Of a stretch of 64,000 nt of DNA, positions 55,125-64,000 are shown in pieces. A program made the translations under genes and the position numbers. Position 1 is the first letter of the stretch; every line of letters starts with the position of its first letter. Origin of the DNA: Comamonas thiooxydans (GTDB taxonomy: Bacteria > Pseudomonadota > Gammaproteobacteria > Burkholderiales > Burkholderiaceae_C); assembly GCF_002157685.2 (NCBI RefSeq), contig NZ_AP026738.1, forward strand, positions 4,712,001-4,776,000. The letters run 5' to 3'. The notes beneath the pieces are model-generated. The model was not told the DNA's origin, ran no database searches, and was given only the letters and a program-made list of their open reading frames with translations.

Positions 55125-55405
55125 GACATGTCTCCAAGTGGATGCGGGCTTCGACGCACAGCCACAGCCGCGGCTTGCCCGCTCTGTGCAATGCCGCCAG
55201 GCATTCAAAAGACATGGGCAACACCGGGCAGCAGGCACCGGATCGTCGAAATTGAAAGCCATTTCACTGTAGGAGAGCTGTCTGCAAAGCGTTTGCCCTA
55301 GGACGCTCAAAGCTTGGCAAAGTGCGCCAGAGCACGCGGGCGCCCCGATACGCCCTTGCATCGGACCGCCCGCCAGCCTGCCGCCTTGCTATCGCAGCCG
55401 CCCGC
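55125..55405. other. Intergenic region upstream of the BKACE gene
   Basis: 281 bases with no gene; presumably the promoter of the BKACE gene and the 3' end of the VOC transcript. I see no clear operator. Confidence 0.5.
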
Positions 55406-55885
55406 CTATCCGCGCCATGCAGCCTCGATGGTGGCGATATCGATCTTCCTCATCTCCATCATGGCTTCAAAAGCCCGTTTCGCGGCGGCGCGGTCCGGGT
55501 CGGCAATGGCCGTGGTCAGCACACGGGGCGTGATCTGCCATGACAGCCCCCAGCGGTCCTTGCACCAGCCGCACTGACTCTCCTGGCCACCGTTGCCGAC
55601 GATTGCGTTCCACAGGCGATCCGTTTCCTCCTGATCGTCCGTCGCGACCTGAAACGAAAACGCCTCGTTGTGCTTGAAGACAGGGCCACCGTTCAGGCCC
55701 AGGCAGGGAATGCCCATGACCGTGAATTCGACCGTCAGAACATCGCCCTGCTTGCCGGACGGGTAGTCGCCCGGCGCATGGTGAACCGCGCCCACGGCGC
55801 TGTCGGGAAAAGTCTGGGCGTAGAACCTGGCGGCTTCCAGTGCCTCGCTTTCGTACCAGAGACAAATCGTGTTTTTGCTGACCAT
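55406..55885 (-). CDS. VOC-superfamily PhnB/3-demethylubiquinone methyltransferase-like protein
   Basis: 159-residue vicinal-oxygen-chelate fold protein (ICLWYESEALEAARFYAQTF near 7-26; NGGQESQCGWCKDRWGLSWQ near 103-122). Often annotated as 3-demethylubiquinone-9 3-methyltransferase, but it has no SAM-binding motif, so that name is probably wrong. AGGAGAG lies eight bases before the ATG at 55885. Function unknown. Confidence 0.85.
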   Translation of the reverse strand: MVSKNTICLWYESEALEAARFYAQTFPDSAVGAVHHAPGDYPSGKQGDVLTVEFTVMGIPCLGLNGGPVFKHNEAFSFQVATDDQEETDRLWNAIVGNGGQESQCGWCKDRWGLSWQITPRVLTTAIADPDRAAAKRAFEAMMEMRKIDIATIEAAWRG

Positions 55886-56349
55886 CTTGGCTCTCCTGAA
55901 CAGGAACTGATGAATGTCTGCAAACCCGCAGACCGCGAACCCCTCTCTATCGATGCGCCGGTGCATTGGCGGCGTAGGCGTCTGTGCATTGAAGCCGCAT
56001 TTCTCCAGCACTTCAATCCCCATGTCGGGCGGTGCAGGGCCATCCCCCCCGATATGGCCATGGCGCCTCTGCTCTCACGAAGACACCGGAAATGGATCGG
56101 GCTGCATCAGCCCTGCCGGTTTCAAGGCCGGCCGAGGCCGCCTCCGGAACCACGCCAGTCCTGCCCTGCTGTCGCAGATCCGGGCTCATAAGCCACTTTT
56201 CGGCATCGGCCCAGCCTTGCCTCGCCCGCGCACACCAGAGCAATCGAATCTGCTTTAGATCAAGCCAATGCATTTTATTTTTGTCTAGTCATATAATTGA
56301 CTACACATATACAAGACTGACTCCTTGAACCCTACGATTTGTTGACGTC
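55886..56349. other. Promoter region of the Mo-hydroxylase genes
   Basis: 464 bases with no credible gene between divergent transcripts. The last 90 bases are AT-rich and contain the palindrome described at 56283-56306; the rest shows nothing I can name. Confidence 0.5.
56283..56306 (+). promoter_or_regulatory. Operator palindrome enclosing a TATAAT -10 box
   Basis: GTCTAGTCA (56283-56291) and TGACTACAC (56298-56306) pair at 8 of 9 positions around TATAAT (56292-56297), a perfect -10 hexamer, 53 bases before the start of the 2Fe-2S subunit gene. A repressor bound here would block the promoter. Confidence 0.6.
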
Positions 56350-56958
56350 ATGAAATTCACTCTGAACGGCCAGGAAGTGGACGCGCAAAGCGCCACTGCC
56401 GACACACCTCTTTTGTATGTGCTGCGCAACGACATGCAGCTCAACGGCCCCAAGTTCGGCTGCGGCCTGGGCGAATGCGGTGCCTGCGCCGTGCTGATCG
56501 ACGGCAAGGTGGCGCGCTCCTGCTCCGTGCCCCTGAAGGCCGTCGACGGCAAAAAGGTCACCACGCTGGAAGGCCTGTCGCCTGACGCCAGCAAGGCCGC
56601 CAACGCGCAGGCCCTGCAGGACCGCGCCGTGCTGGATGTCAGCGCCGCCGAGACAAAGGCGCCTGCCACCGCACGCACCTACACCCTGCATGTGGTGCAG
56701 CAAGCCTTTGTCGACGCACAGGCTGCGCAGTGCGGCTATTGCACCAACGGAATGATCATGGCGCTGGTCGCCCTGTTCAATCAGCAGCCCAAGGCCAGCG
56801 ACGAAGAAATCAGGCATGCCCTGTCCGGCCATCTGTGCCGCTGCGGCACCCATGTGGAAATCATGCAGGCCGCCGCCCGCGCCCGCGAGCTGATTGCCAA
56901 GGGCCACAGCCCGGCCCTTCCCGCCGCCGGCGCATCCACCACCGCAAAGGCTGCCTGA
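56350..56958 (+). CDS. 2Fe-2S subunit of a molybdenum hydroxylase
   Basis: 202-residue xanthine-oxidase-family small subunit. The plant-type 2Fe-2S site is in GCGLGECGACAV near 38-49 with a further Cys near 59, and the second cluster uses CGYCTNGM near 129-136 and CRCGTH near 161-166. It passes electrons from the Mo site to the cytochrome c subunit. It is followed after two bases by the Mo subunit gene. It resembles isoquinoline oxidoreductase alpha and nicotinate dehydrogenase NicA. Confidence 0.92.
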   Translation: MKFTLNGQEVDAQSATADTPLLYVLRNDMQLNGPKFGCGLGECGACAVLIDGKVARSCSVPLKAVDGKKVTTLEGLSPDASKAANAQALQDRAVLDVSAAETKAPATARTYTLHVVQQAFVDAQAAQCGYCTNGMIMALVALFNQQPKASDEEIRHALSGHLCRCGTHVEIMQAAARARELIAKGHSPALPAAGASTTAKAA

Positions 56959-56960
56959 TC

Positions 56961-59255
56961 ATGAAATTCTTCACCAAAGACAATCACGCTCAACTGACCC
57001 GTCGCCAGCTGCTCAAGGCCGGCGGCATGCTAATGGTCGGCTCCGTGGCAGGCGGCCATATGCTGATGGCCCAGACCGCCCCCGAAGCGGCTGCCAAGGG
57101 CGCGTTCCCCATTCCTTCGGCCAAGCTGGTGGACAGCTTCATCGCAATCGGTGCCGACGGCTCCGTCACGGCCTACAACGGCCACGTGGACCTGGGCACG
57201 GGCGTGCGTACGGCTCTGGGCCAGTTGGTGGCCGACGAGCTGTATGTGGACTTTGCCGCCGTGACCATGGTGCTGGGCCACACTGCCCGCACCCCGGACC
57301 TGGGCCCCACCATTGCCAGCAACACCATCCAGGTGTCGTCCCTGCCCATGCGCCATGCCGCAGCGCAGGTGCGCCAGCTGCTGATCAAGCTGGCCAGCGA
57401 GAAATCCGGTGTTCCCGCTGACCGCATCACCACCCAGAAAGGCGTTGTCATCGCCGGCGGCAAGCGCTACGGCTATGGCGAACTGGTTCAGGGCCAGGAT
57501 CTGCAGATCGAGGTCGACGACAAGATCGAGCTGCGCAAGTCCGGCTTCGAGTACATCGGCAAGTCCGTGCAGCGCGTGGACATCCCCAACAAGGTGCTGG
57601 GCGCGCTGACCTATATCCATGACCTGCGCGTGCCCGGCATGCTGCACGGCCGCGTGATCCGCCCTCCCTACACCGGCGCCGATGCCACGGCGCCCCTGGG
57701 CTCCAGCCTGGTGTCGGTGGACGAGAAGTCCATCGCCCATCTGCCCGGCATCGTCAAGGTCGTGGTCAAGGGCGACTTCGTGGGTGTGGTGGCCGAGCGT
57801 GAAGAGCAGGCCATTGCCGCCATGCGTCAGCTCAAGGTCACCTGGAAGGAATGGAACGGCCTGCCCGATATGTCGCTGAGCGGCCTGCACCAGACCCTGG
57901 TGGACCACGCCAAGACCGACCGCGTGCTGCAGGAAGACGAGGGCGCACTGCAGGCCATCGAGCAGGTCAAGACTGCACTGACCCGCGACTATGTCTGGCC
58001 CTATCACGCTCACGGCTCCATCGGCCCGTCCTGCGCGATTGCCGAAGTGGGCAACGGCCAGATTCAGGTCTGGACCGGCTCGCAAAACCCTCACGACGTG
58101 TGCAAGGACATTGCCAAGCTCATGGACGTGAATGCCGACAACATCAACGTCACCCGCCTCGAGGCCTCTGGCTGCTACGGCCGCAACTGCGCGGACGACG
58201 TCTGCTCGGATGCCGTGCTGATGTCTGCCGCCGTGGGCAAGCCTGTGCGCGTGCAGCTGATGCGCGAGCAGGAAGCCGGCTGGGAACCCAAGGGCACAGG
58301 CCAGCTGATCCGCGTGCGCGGCGGCCTGGACGAGCAAAACAATGTGGCCGCCTACGAGCTGCGCACCTGCTACCCCTCGAACAACGCCACGGCGCTGGCC
58401 CTGATCCTGACGGGCAAGGTCTCCGCCAAGATCGAGGCTCAGCAAATGGGCGACCGCACTGCCATTCCGCAGTACGAGTACCCCAAGATGCGCGTGATCT
58501 CCCAGGACGCCGTGCCCATCGTGCGCGCCTCCTGGATGCGCGGCGTCTCGGCCCTGCCCAATGTGTTCGCTCATGAGTCATGGATCGACGAATGCGCCTA
58601 CCTGGCCAAGGCCGACCCCATCGAGTACCGCCTGCGCTACCTCAAGGACCCGCGTGCCGTGGCGCTGATTGCCGAAGCCAAGAAGCAGTGCAACTGGCAG
58701 GAAGGCCCGGCGCGCCGCAATGCGGCTGCCGACGATCAGCGCCTGGTCAAGGGTCGCGGCTTTGCCTATGCCCGCTACTTCCACAGCAAGTTCCCCGGCT
58801 ATGGTGCGGCCTGGGCGACCTGGGTGGTCGATGTGACCGTGGACCGCGAAACCGGCGAAGTCAAGGTCGACAAGGTCTTTGTCGCCCAGGACACCGGCGC
58901 CATGGTCAACCCCGCTGGCGTGCGTCATCAGGTGCACGGCAACGTGGTGCAGTCCACCAGCCGCGTGCTCAAGGAATTCGTCACCTTCGACAAGAGCGGC
59001 GTCACCTCCGTGGAATGGGGCGGCTACCCCATCCTGCGCTTCGACGAGCTGCCCGAGATCGACTCGCTGCTGGTCGAGCGCCCCAACGAGGCGCCCATGG
59101 GCGCCGGCGAATCGGCCTCCGTGCCCAGCGCCGCCGCCGTGGCTAACGCCATCTTCGACGCCACCGGCGTGCGCCTGCTGGAAGTGCCGTTCACGCCCAG
59201 CCGCGTGCTGGCCGCGCTCAAGGCCGCCAAGAGCGGCGGCGCCTCGTCCAAGTGA
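56961..59255 (+). CDS. Molybdopterin-binding subunit of a molybdenum hydroxylase
   Basis: 764-residue large subunit of the IorB/NicB type. A twin-Arg signal (TRRQLLKAGGMLMVGS near 13-28) indicates Tat export, so oxidation occurs in the periplasm. The catalytic Glu is in PMGAGESASVPS near 712-723. No cytochrome domain is fused; it is encoded separately downstream. The substrate, an aldehyde or N-heterocycle, is not predictable. Confidence 0.92.
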   Translation: MKFFTKDNHAQLTRRQLLKAGGMLMVGSVAGGHMLMAQTAPEAAAKGAFPIPSAKLVDSFIAIGADGSVTAYNGHVDLGTGVRTALGQLVADELYVDFAAVTMVLGHTARTPDLGPTIASNTIQVSSLPMRHAAAQVRQLLIKLASEKSGVPADRITTQKGVVIAGGKRYGYGELVQGQDLQIEVDDKIELRKSGFEYIGKSVQRVDIPNKVLGALTYIHDLRVPGMLHGRVIRPPYTGADATAPLGSSLVSVDEKSIAHLPGIVKVVVKGDFVGVVAEREEQAIAAMRQLKVTWKEWNGLPDMSLSGLHQTLVDHAKTDRVLQEDEGALQAIEQVKTALTRDYVWPYHAHGSIGPSCAIAEVGNGQIQVWTGSQNPHDVCKDIAKLMDVNADNINVTRLEASGCYGRNCADDVCSDAVLMSAAVGKPVRVQLMREQEAGWEPKGTGQLIRVRGGLDEQNNVAAYELRTCYPSNNATALALILTGKVSAKIEAQQMGDRTAIPQYEYPKMRVISQDAVPIVRASWMRGVSALPNVFAHESWIDECAYLAKADPIEYRLRYLKDPRAVALIAEAKKQCNWQEGPARRNAAADDQRLVKGRGFAYARYFHSKFPGYGAAWATWVVDVTVDRETGEVKVDKVFVAQDTGAMVNPAGVRHQVHGNVVQSTSRVLKEFVTFDKSGVTSVEWGGYPILRFDELPEIDSLLVERPNEAPMGAGESASVPSAAAVANAIFDATGVRLLEVPFTPSRVLAALKAAKSGGASSK

Positions 59256-59278
59256 CTCCACCGATAAAGAACATAGAT

Positions 59279-60574
59279 ATGCGAACGTTCCAAAAGATTC
59301 TGACGGGTGGTGCGGCTGTAGTGGTCGTGCTGGCTGCCGCCGGCCTGGCACTCACCCATCAGGGCGAGATTGCGCCCCAGTCAGCCATTCCCGCTGCCGA
59401 CTTCACGCCCCAGCAGATTGCCAAGGGCAAGCTGCTGGCCGCCATGGGCGACTGCGCCGTCTGCCACACGGCTGCCAACGGCAAGACCAACGCGGGCGGT
59501 CTGGCCATGCCCAGCCCCTTCGGCACCATCTACACCAGCAACATCACGCCCGATCTGCAGACCGGCATCGGCAGCTGGAGCTATGAAGCCTTCGAGCGCG
59601 CCATGCGCCACGGCGTGGACCGCGAAGGCCAGTACCTCTACCCCGCCTTCCCCTACACGGCCTTCAGCCGCGTGACGGATGAGGACATGAAGTCCTTGTA
59701 CGCCTTTCTGATGAGCGAGCCCGCCGTGGAAAACCAGCCGCCCAAGACGGCGCTGAACTTCCCCTACAACGTGCGCCGCGGCATTGCGGCCTGGAACTGG
59801 CTCTACCTCAAGCCCGGCGTCGTCAAGGACGATGAAAAGCAGGCTCCCGAGTGGAATCGCGGTGCCTATCTGGTCGAAGGCCTGGGTCACTGCAGCGCCT
59901 GCCACACCCCGCGCAACGGCCTGGCCGCTGAAAAAACGGGTGAGTTCCACCTCACCGGCGGCAGCGCCGAAGGCTGGGATGCTCCCGCCCTGACGGACAA
60001 GACGGCCTCGCCCCTGCCCTGGACCAAGCAGGATCTGGTCGACTATATGAAGACCGGCTTCTCGGCCCGTCACAGCGTGGCAGCCGGCCCCATGGCTCCT
60101 GTGGCCCACGGCCTGTCGCAGCAAAGCGATGCCGACCTCGACGCCATTGCCACCTATCTGATGAGCTACCGCAAGGCCGACACTGCCCCTGGCGATGCCA
60201 AGGCACTCATCGAAGAGAAGACCGCCAAGCCCAAGCTGGCACTCGATGCCGAAGGCTACCGCCTGTACCAGGGCGCCTGCATGGCCTGCCACAAGGCAGA
60301 CCCCTCGGGCAGCAGCTTCGGCGTGCGCCCCCAGCTGGCCCTGAGCACCAGCCTGCACTCCGCATCGCCCGACAACGCCATCATGGCCGTGCTCGAAGGC
60401 GTGCAGCATCCGGCCCATGCCGATCTGGGCACCATGCCGGCCTTCCGCCATGCGCTCAGCGATGCACAGATCGCCACGCTGCTCAACACCATGCGTGCCC
60501 AGTACGGCGTGGACGAGTGGAAGGACCTGCCTGCCAAGGTAGGCCAGCTGCGCAAGCAGACCCAGGCGCATTGA
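59279..60574 (+). CDS. Tri-haem cytochrome c subunit
   Basis: 431-residue membrane-anchored cytochrome with an N-terminal anchor (about 8-27) and three haem sites: CAVCH near 59, CSACH near 205 and CMACH near 334. It is the electron acceptor of the Mo hydroxylase, as in membrane-bound aldehyde and nicotinate dehydrogenases. The gene starts 23 bases after the Mo subunit. A terminator follows. Confidence 0.93.
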   Translation: MRTFQKILTGGAAVVVVLAAAGLALTHQGEIAPQSAIPAADFTPQQIAKGKLLAAMGDCAVCHTAANGKTNAGGLAMPSPFGTIYTSNITPDLQTGIGSWSYEAFERAMRHGVDREGQYLYPAFPYTAFSRVTDEDMKSLYAFLMSEPAVENQPPKTALNFPYNVRRGIAAWNWLYLKPGVVKDDEKQAPEWNRGAYLVEGLGHCSACHTPRNGLAAEKTGEFHLTGGSAEGWDAPALTDKTASPLPWTKQDLVDYMKTGFSARHSVAAGPMAPVAHGLSQQSDADLDAIATYLMSYRKADTAPGDAKALIEEKTAKPKLALDAEGYRLYQGACMACHKADPSGSSFGVRPQLALSTSLHSASPDNAIMAVLEGVQHPAHADLGTMPAFRHALSDAQIATLLNTMRAQYGVDEWKDLPAKVGQLRKQTQAH

Positions 60575-60632
60575 CAGCAGGCGCTGCCAAAGCGCTGCAC
60601 AGCTCTGCACAAGCCGGCCTTCCCTGTCCTTC

Positions 60633-60652
60633 AGGCCTCGGAAGGCCTTTTT
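60633..60652 (+). terminator. Terminator after the cytochrome c gene
   Basis: AGGCCT (60633-60638) and AGGCCT (60643-60648) form a self-complementary stem across CGGA, followed by TTTTT. It lies 58 bases past the cytochrome stop and before the XdhC gene, so partial read-through to XdhC is possible. Confidence 0.6.
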
Positions 60653-60742
60653 GCGCGTGATCATTTACGGGTAGCGCCGCTACCCGGTTCCCGCCTGATG
60701 CTTCAAAATTGCGGCGAGCGAGAGAAACAGAGAAAGCAAGCA

Positions 60743-61816
60743 ATGGACAATATCGACGTCTTGGTACTCAAGGCACTGCGTGACTGGCGCTCGGCCGGTC
60801 AGCACGCCTTGCTGGCCACCGTGGTGCGCACCTGGGGCTCGTCCCCGCGCCCGGTGGGCTCCATGATGGCCTTGCGCGAGGACGGACGCGCCATTGGCTC
60901 GGTATCCGGCGGCTGCATCGAGGACGACTTGATCGCTCGCCACACCAAGGCCCTGAACCAGAACCTGGGCATTCCGGACGGCCCGCCGCAGCTGGTGCGC
61001 TATGGCGTGAGCGCCGACGAAGCCCACCGCTTCGGCCTGCCCTGCGGCGGCACGCTGGAGCTGCTGCTGGAATTCAACCCCGATGCGGCCAGTCTGCAGC
61101 AGCTGGTGGCCGAGCTTGAAGCAGGATCACTGGTGAAACGCAGCGTCGACTGCAGCAGCGGCGAAGTCAGCCTGCAGACGGCCGAGTACCCCGATGTGCT
61201 GGAGTTCGACGGCCAGCAACTCGTCAACCACCTCGGCCCCGGCTACCGCATGCTGCTGATCGGCGCAGGTGCCCTGGCCGAATACCTGGCCACCATGGCC
61301 TTGTTCAACGGCTTCACGGTCACCGTCTGCGACCCGCGCGAGGAATACATGGGCAGTTGGTCCGTGGCCCAGGTCAACACCGTCACCGACATGCCAGACG
61401 ATGCCGTCACGGCCTTCAGGCCCGATGCGCGCAGCTGCATCGTCGCCCTCACCCACGACCCCAAGCTCGACGACCTGGCCCTGCTCGAAGCCCTGCACAG
61501 CCCGGCCTTCTATGTGGGCGCCATTGGTTCGCGCCGCAACAACCACTCCAGGCGCGAGCGCATGATGGAGCACTTCGGCGAGACCGAAGCCTCGCTGGCC
61601 AGGCTGCGCGGCCCCATCGGCCTCTATATCGGCAGCAAGACTCCGGCAGAGATCGCCGTGAGCGTGATGGCCGAGATTCTGGCCGTGAAGAACGCCGTGC
61701 CGCTGCCCCAGGCCATGTCGGTGGAAGTGGCCAAGCACGAGCATGACATCGCCATGAACGAGGCCAGCACGCATTGCGCCATTCCGGAAATCCTCCAGCC
61801 GGGCTCGGCGCACTGA
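60743..61816 (+). CDS. xdhC: XdhC-family molybdenum cofactor maturation protein
   Basis: 357-residue XdhC/CoxI protein with an N-terminal XdhC domain (TVVRTWGSSPRPVGSMMAL near 27-45, SGGCIEDD near 58-65) and a C-terminal Rossmann domain (LLIGAGALAEYLATMAL, then AIGSRRNNHSR). It inserts or sulfurates the Mo cofactor of the hydroxylase encoded just upstream. The ATG at 60743 starts the family region. Confidence 0.92.
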   Translation: MDNIDVLVLKALRDWRSAGQHALLATVVRTWGSSPRPVGSMMALREDGRAIGSVSGGCIEDDLIARHTKALNQNLGIPDGPPQLVRYGVSADEAHRFGLPCGGTLELLLEFNPDAASLQQLVAELEAGSLVKRSVDCSSGEVSLQTAEYPDVLEFDGQQLVNHLGPGYRMLLIGAGALAEYLATMALFNGFTVTVCDPREEYMGSWSVAQVNTVTDMPDDAVTAFRPDARSCIVALTHDPKLDDLALLEALHSPAFYVGAIGSRRNNHSRRERMMEHFGETEASLARLRGPIGLYIGSKTPAEIAVSVMAEILAVKNAVPLPQAMSVEVAKHEHDIAMNEASTHCAIPEILQPGSAH

Positions 61817-61827
61817 TATCCGGCAGC

Positions 61828-62556
<729 letters not shown>

Positions 62557-62595
62557 GAGCACCAGTGTGAGGGCGTCCGGTCGCCATCGTCTATC

Positions 62596-63402
62596 ATGAA
62601 ATTTCAGCAAGCCATGAAGACCCACCTGATTCAGCCTTCGGCAACCGATATGCCGGCCGTGCAGATCCATTTGCTCGGCCGCGCCGCCTACAGCAGCCGC
62701 GACCCGGTGCGCGTGCATGCGCTGGGCATTGCGCTGCAAAGACAGCAAGGCGTGCACGCCATTGCCTCCGACAGGCGCGAGGACTTCGACACCTGGCCCG
62801 GCACGCTGAGCTATACGCCGCCAGGCGTCGAGGTCTTTTCCGAATCGGCCACCGGCGGTGAATATCTGGTGCTGCGCTATGCCGCCCATGAAGCTGACGC
62901 GCCCAGGCCGTCGCAGCGCATCTCGCGACATGGCCAGCGCGCGGCCTTGCAGATGGCGCTGCATCTGCGTCGGCTGCTGCTCAGCCCCAGGCCGGACGCC
63001 CTGGCCATCGAGCAGGCTGCGCTGCGGTTCATGGCCTGCCAGGAGAGTCGCACCAGCGAGGCCGACGCCCACCCCGGCGCCGGCTACGCGCGCGTGCTGG
63101 ACCGCATTGCCGCCGAGTTCGAGCGGCCGCTGAGCATTGCCGATCTGTCCGCCATGGTGGGCACCAGCCCCTTGCGCTTTCTGCGCGAGTTCACACGGCT
63201 CACGGGCATGACGCCGCATGCCTGGATCACGGAGACCCGGCTGCAGGCGGCCCGCGCCATGATTCAGGCCTCTGATCTGCCCCTCCCGCAGATTGCACTG
63301 GACTGCGGCTTCAACCACCAGTCGCATATGGGCCATGTGTTTCGCAAACACCTGGGCCTGACGCCAGGCCAGTACCGGCAGCAGCAGGGCCCGACCCCTT
63401 GA
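62596..63402 (+). CDS. AraC-family transcriptional regulator
   Basis: 268-residue regulator with a C-terminal AraC double helix-turn-helix (FERPLSIADLSAMVGTSPLR, FTRLTGMTPHAWITETRL, then CGFNHQSHMGHVFRKHLG). The N-terminal part is a weak sensor domain. The ATG could be 62596 or 62614. It may activate the racemase gene or the Mo-hydroxylase set. Confidence 0.88.
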   Translation: MKFQQAMKTHLIQPSATDMPAVQIHLLGRAAYSSRDPVRVHALGIALQRQQGVHAIASDRREDFDTWPGTLSYTPPGVEVFSESATGGEYLVLRYAAHEADAPRPSQRISRHGQRAALQMALHLRRLLLSPRPDALAIEQAALRFMACQESRTSEADAHPGAGYARVLDRIAAEFERPLSIADLSAMVGTSPLRFLREFTRLTGMTPHAWITETRLQAARAMIQASDLPLPQIALDCGFNHQSHMGHVFRKHLGLTPGQYRQQQGPTP

Positions 63403-63520
63403 ATCGCCTGCCTGCGGGCAGGCAGTTCACATACGGTTTCATTGCCGGACACACAAAGTGCGGCCGGCGGCCCGCAGCACGCTTCGAGCAGCATTCAGGC
63501 GGCGTACCATTGCCGCCTGA

Positions 63521-64000
63521 ATGACGACCGCCAAGAAAAAGAAAACGCCTGCGCGCAAGCGCGGCACCGCCTCCAAGACTGCCGGCTACCGCTTCTCCCG
63601 CATCAGGCGCTTTGCCCTGTCTGCGGGCGCTGCGGCACTGGCCAGCTTCCAGATTGCCAGCTGCAGCTTCAATCCCAGTGTCTCCGCCGAGAGACTGCTG
63701 GGCCAGGCGCTGGCAGCCCTGCATATTCCCGCACTGGATGCGCTCGGCCAGACCCTGCAGGCCTTTCGCAAGAACGGCTGGCCGGATCTGGATGACCTGC
63801 GTTCCGGCTCCGGCGCCCACACGCCCAGCGTGGGCGGCAAGGTGGACAAGGCCGATGTCACGGCCACAGCCCAGCCCACGCACTTTGCCCGCTGCCCGCA
63901 GTTCTTTCCCGGCGGCAAGGCTCCGGCACTGCAGCTTCAACCCCGTGAGCGCGAGCTGTGCTTTTCGGGTTTTGCCGTGCTGCACAACGGCAGCACCAAG
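63521..64000 (+). CDS. Start of an EndA/NucA-type non-specific endonuclease (3' end outside window)
   Basis: The frame is open from ATG 63521 to the right edge (160 codons). A Lys/Arg-rich start and a hydrophobic segment (FALSAGAAALASFQIASC, about 31-48) point to export. The segment LCFSGFAVLHNGSTK near the edge matches the N-terminal part of DNA/RNA non-specific nucleases (ββα-metal type). The catalytic DRGH motif would lie beyond the window. Confidence 0.7.
   Translation, partial: MTTAKKKKTPARKRGTASKTAGYRFSRIRRFALSAGAAALASFQIASCSFNPSVSAERLLGQALAALHIPALDALGQTLQAFRKNGWPDLDDLRSGSGAHTPSVGGKVDKADVTATAQPTHFARCPQFFPGGKAPALQLQPRERELCFSGFAVLHNGSTK

Noticed and set aside
55406..55885. 3-demethylubiquinone methyltransferase
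   Set aside because: The protein has a VOC fold pattern and no SAM-binding motif.
57030..58574. 514-codon minus-strand open frame
   Set aside because: Antisense shadow of the Mo-subunit gene; no recognisable protein features.

Overview
The window is GC-rich DNA from a beta-proteobacterium of the Comamonadaceae, most likely Comamonas; this genus call is inferred from gene content and codon use, as no rRNA is present. About 54 kb of the 64 kb belongs to an integrative and conjugative element (ICE) of the Tn4371 family. The element enters from the left edge (its trbL side is cut off) and ends at 53995-54002 in the octamer ATGAAAAA. This is the complement of TTTTTCAT, the att core I recall for Tn4371. 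To the right lies ordinary chromosome.

Layout of the ICE. (1) 1-9402: mating-pair genes on the minus strand (traG, a CopG-like gene, trbB, C, D, E, J, K, L) plus an extra EexN-like lipoprotein and a LysR regulator. (2) 10383-30241: a zinc-starvation cargo island. One long minus-strand operon (zur, zigA, folE2, a second COG0523 GTPase, cysS, yidD, a gamma carbonic anhydrase, thrS, pyrC, a fur paralogue, hisI) encodes extra copies of zinc enzymes and zinc GTPases. A second zur is divergent. Next comes a divergent TonB-dependent receptor / CobN-like / membrane protein / ExbB-like / DUF2149 cluster that resembles the HmuRSTUV systems of Bacteroidetes. Three GTTAT-type palindromes expected to bind Zur sit at the three control points. 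(3) 30423-33671: small cargo (a CPT-like P-loop kinase, a DUF815 ATPase, an EamA exporter, an AraC regulator). (4) 33741-41720: processing and maintenance genes (relaxase, traF peptidase, DUF2840, a small partition-associated gene, parA, repA, an AlpA-like gene, a DUF2285 regulator, DUF2958, an XRE repressor), with a candidate oriT and a three-copy iteron array. (5) 41766-53819: accessory backbone (DUF736, GNAT, a large ParB-like protein, DUF932, a radC remnant, a sulfide-response module, DUF2958, radC, a DUF1016 nuclease) ending in the tyrosine integrase. Several genes here share a repeated, hairpin-rich leader.

Chromosomal part (54003-64000): a BKACE-family enzyme whose terminator carries the att site, a VOC protein, a molybdenum hydroxylase set (2Fe-2S subunit, Mo subunit, tri-haem cytochrome c, XdhC), an Asp/Glu racemase, an AraC regulator and the start of a non-specific endonuclease.

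Working model: the ICE gives its host a portable response to zinc limitation. Zur derepression would turn on substitute enzymes and COG0523 metallochaperones, together with an outer-membrane receptor coupled to a membrane-anchored, CobN-like chelatase with its own ExbB-type motor. That receptor-chelatase-motor cluster under apparent Zur control is the most interesting system in the window. Start codons were chosen from overlaps and ribosome-binding sites; all family calls come from reading the sequence without searches.
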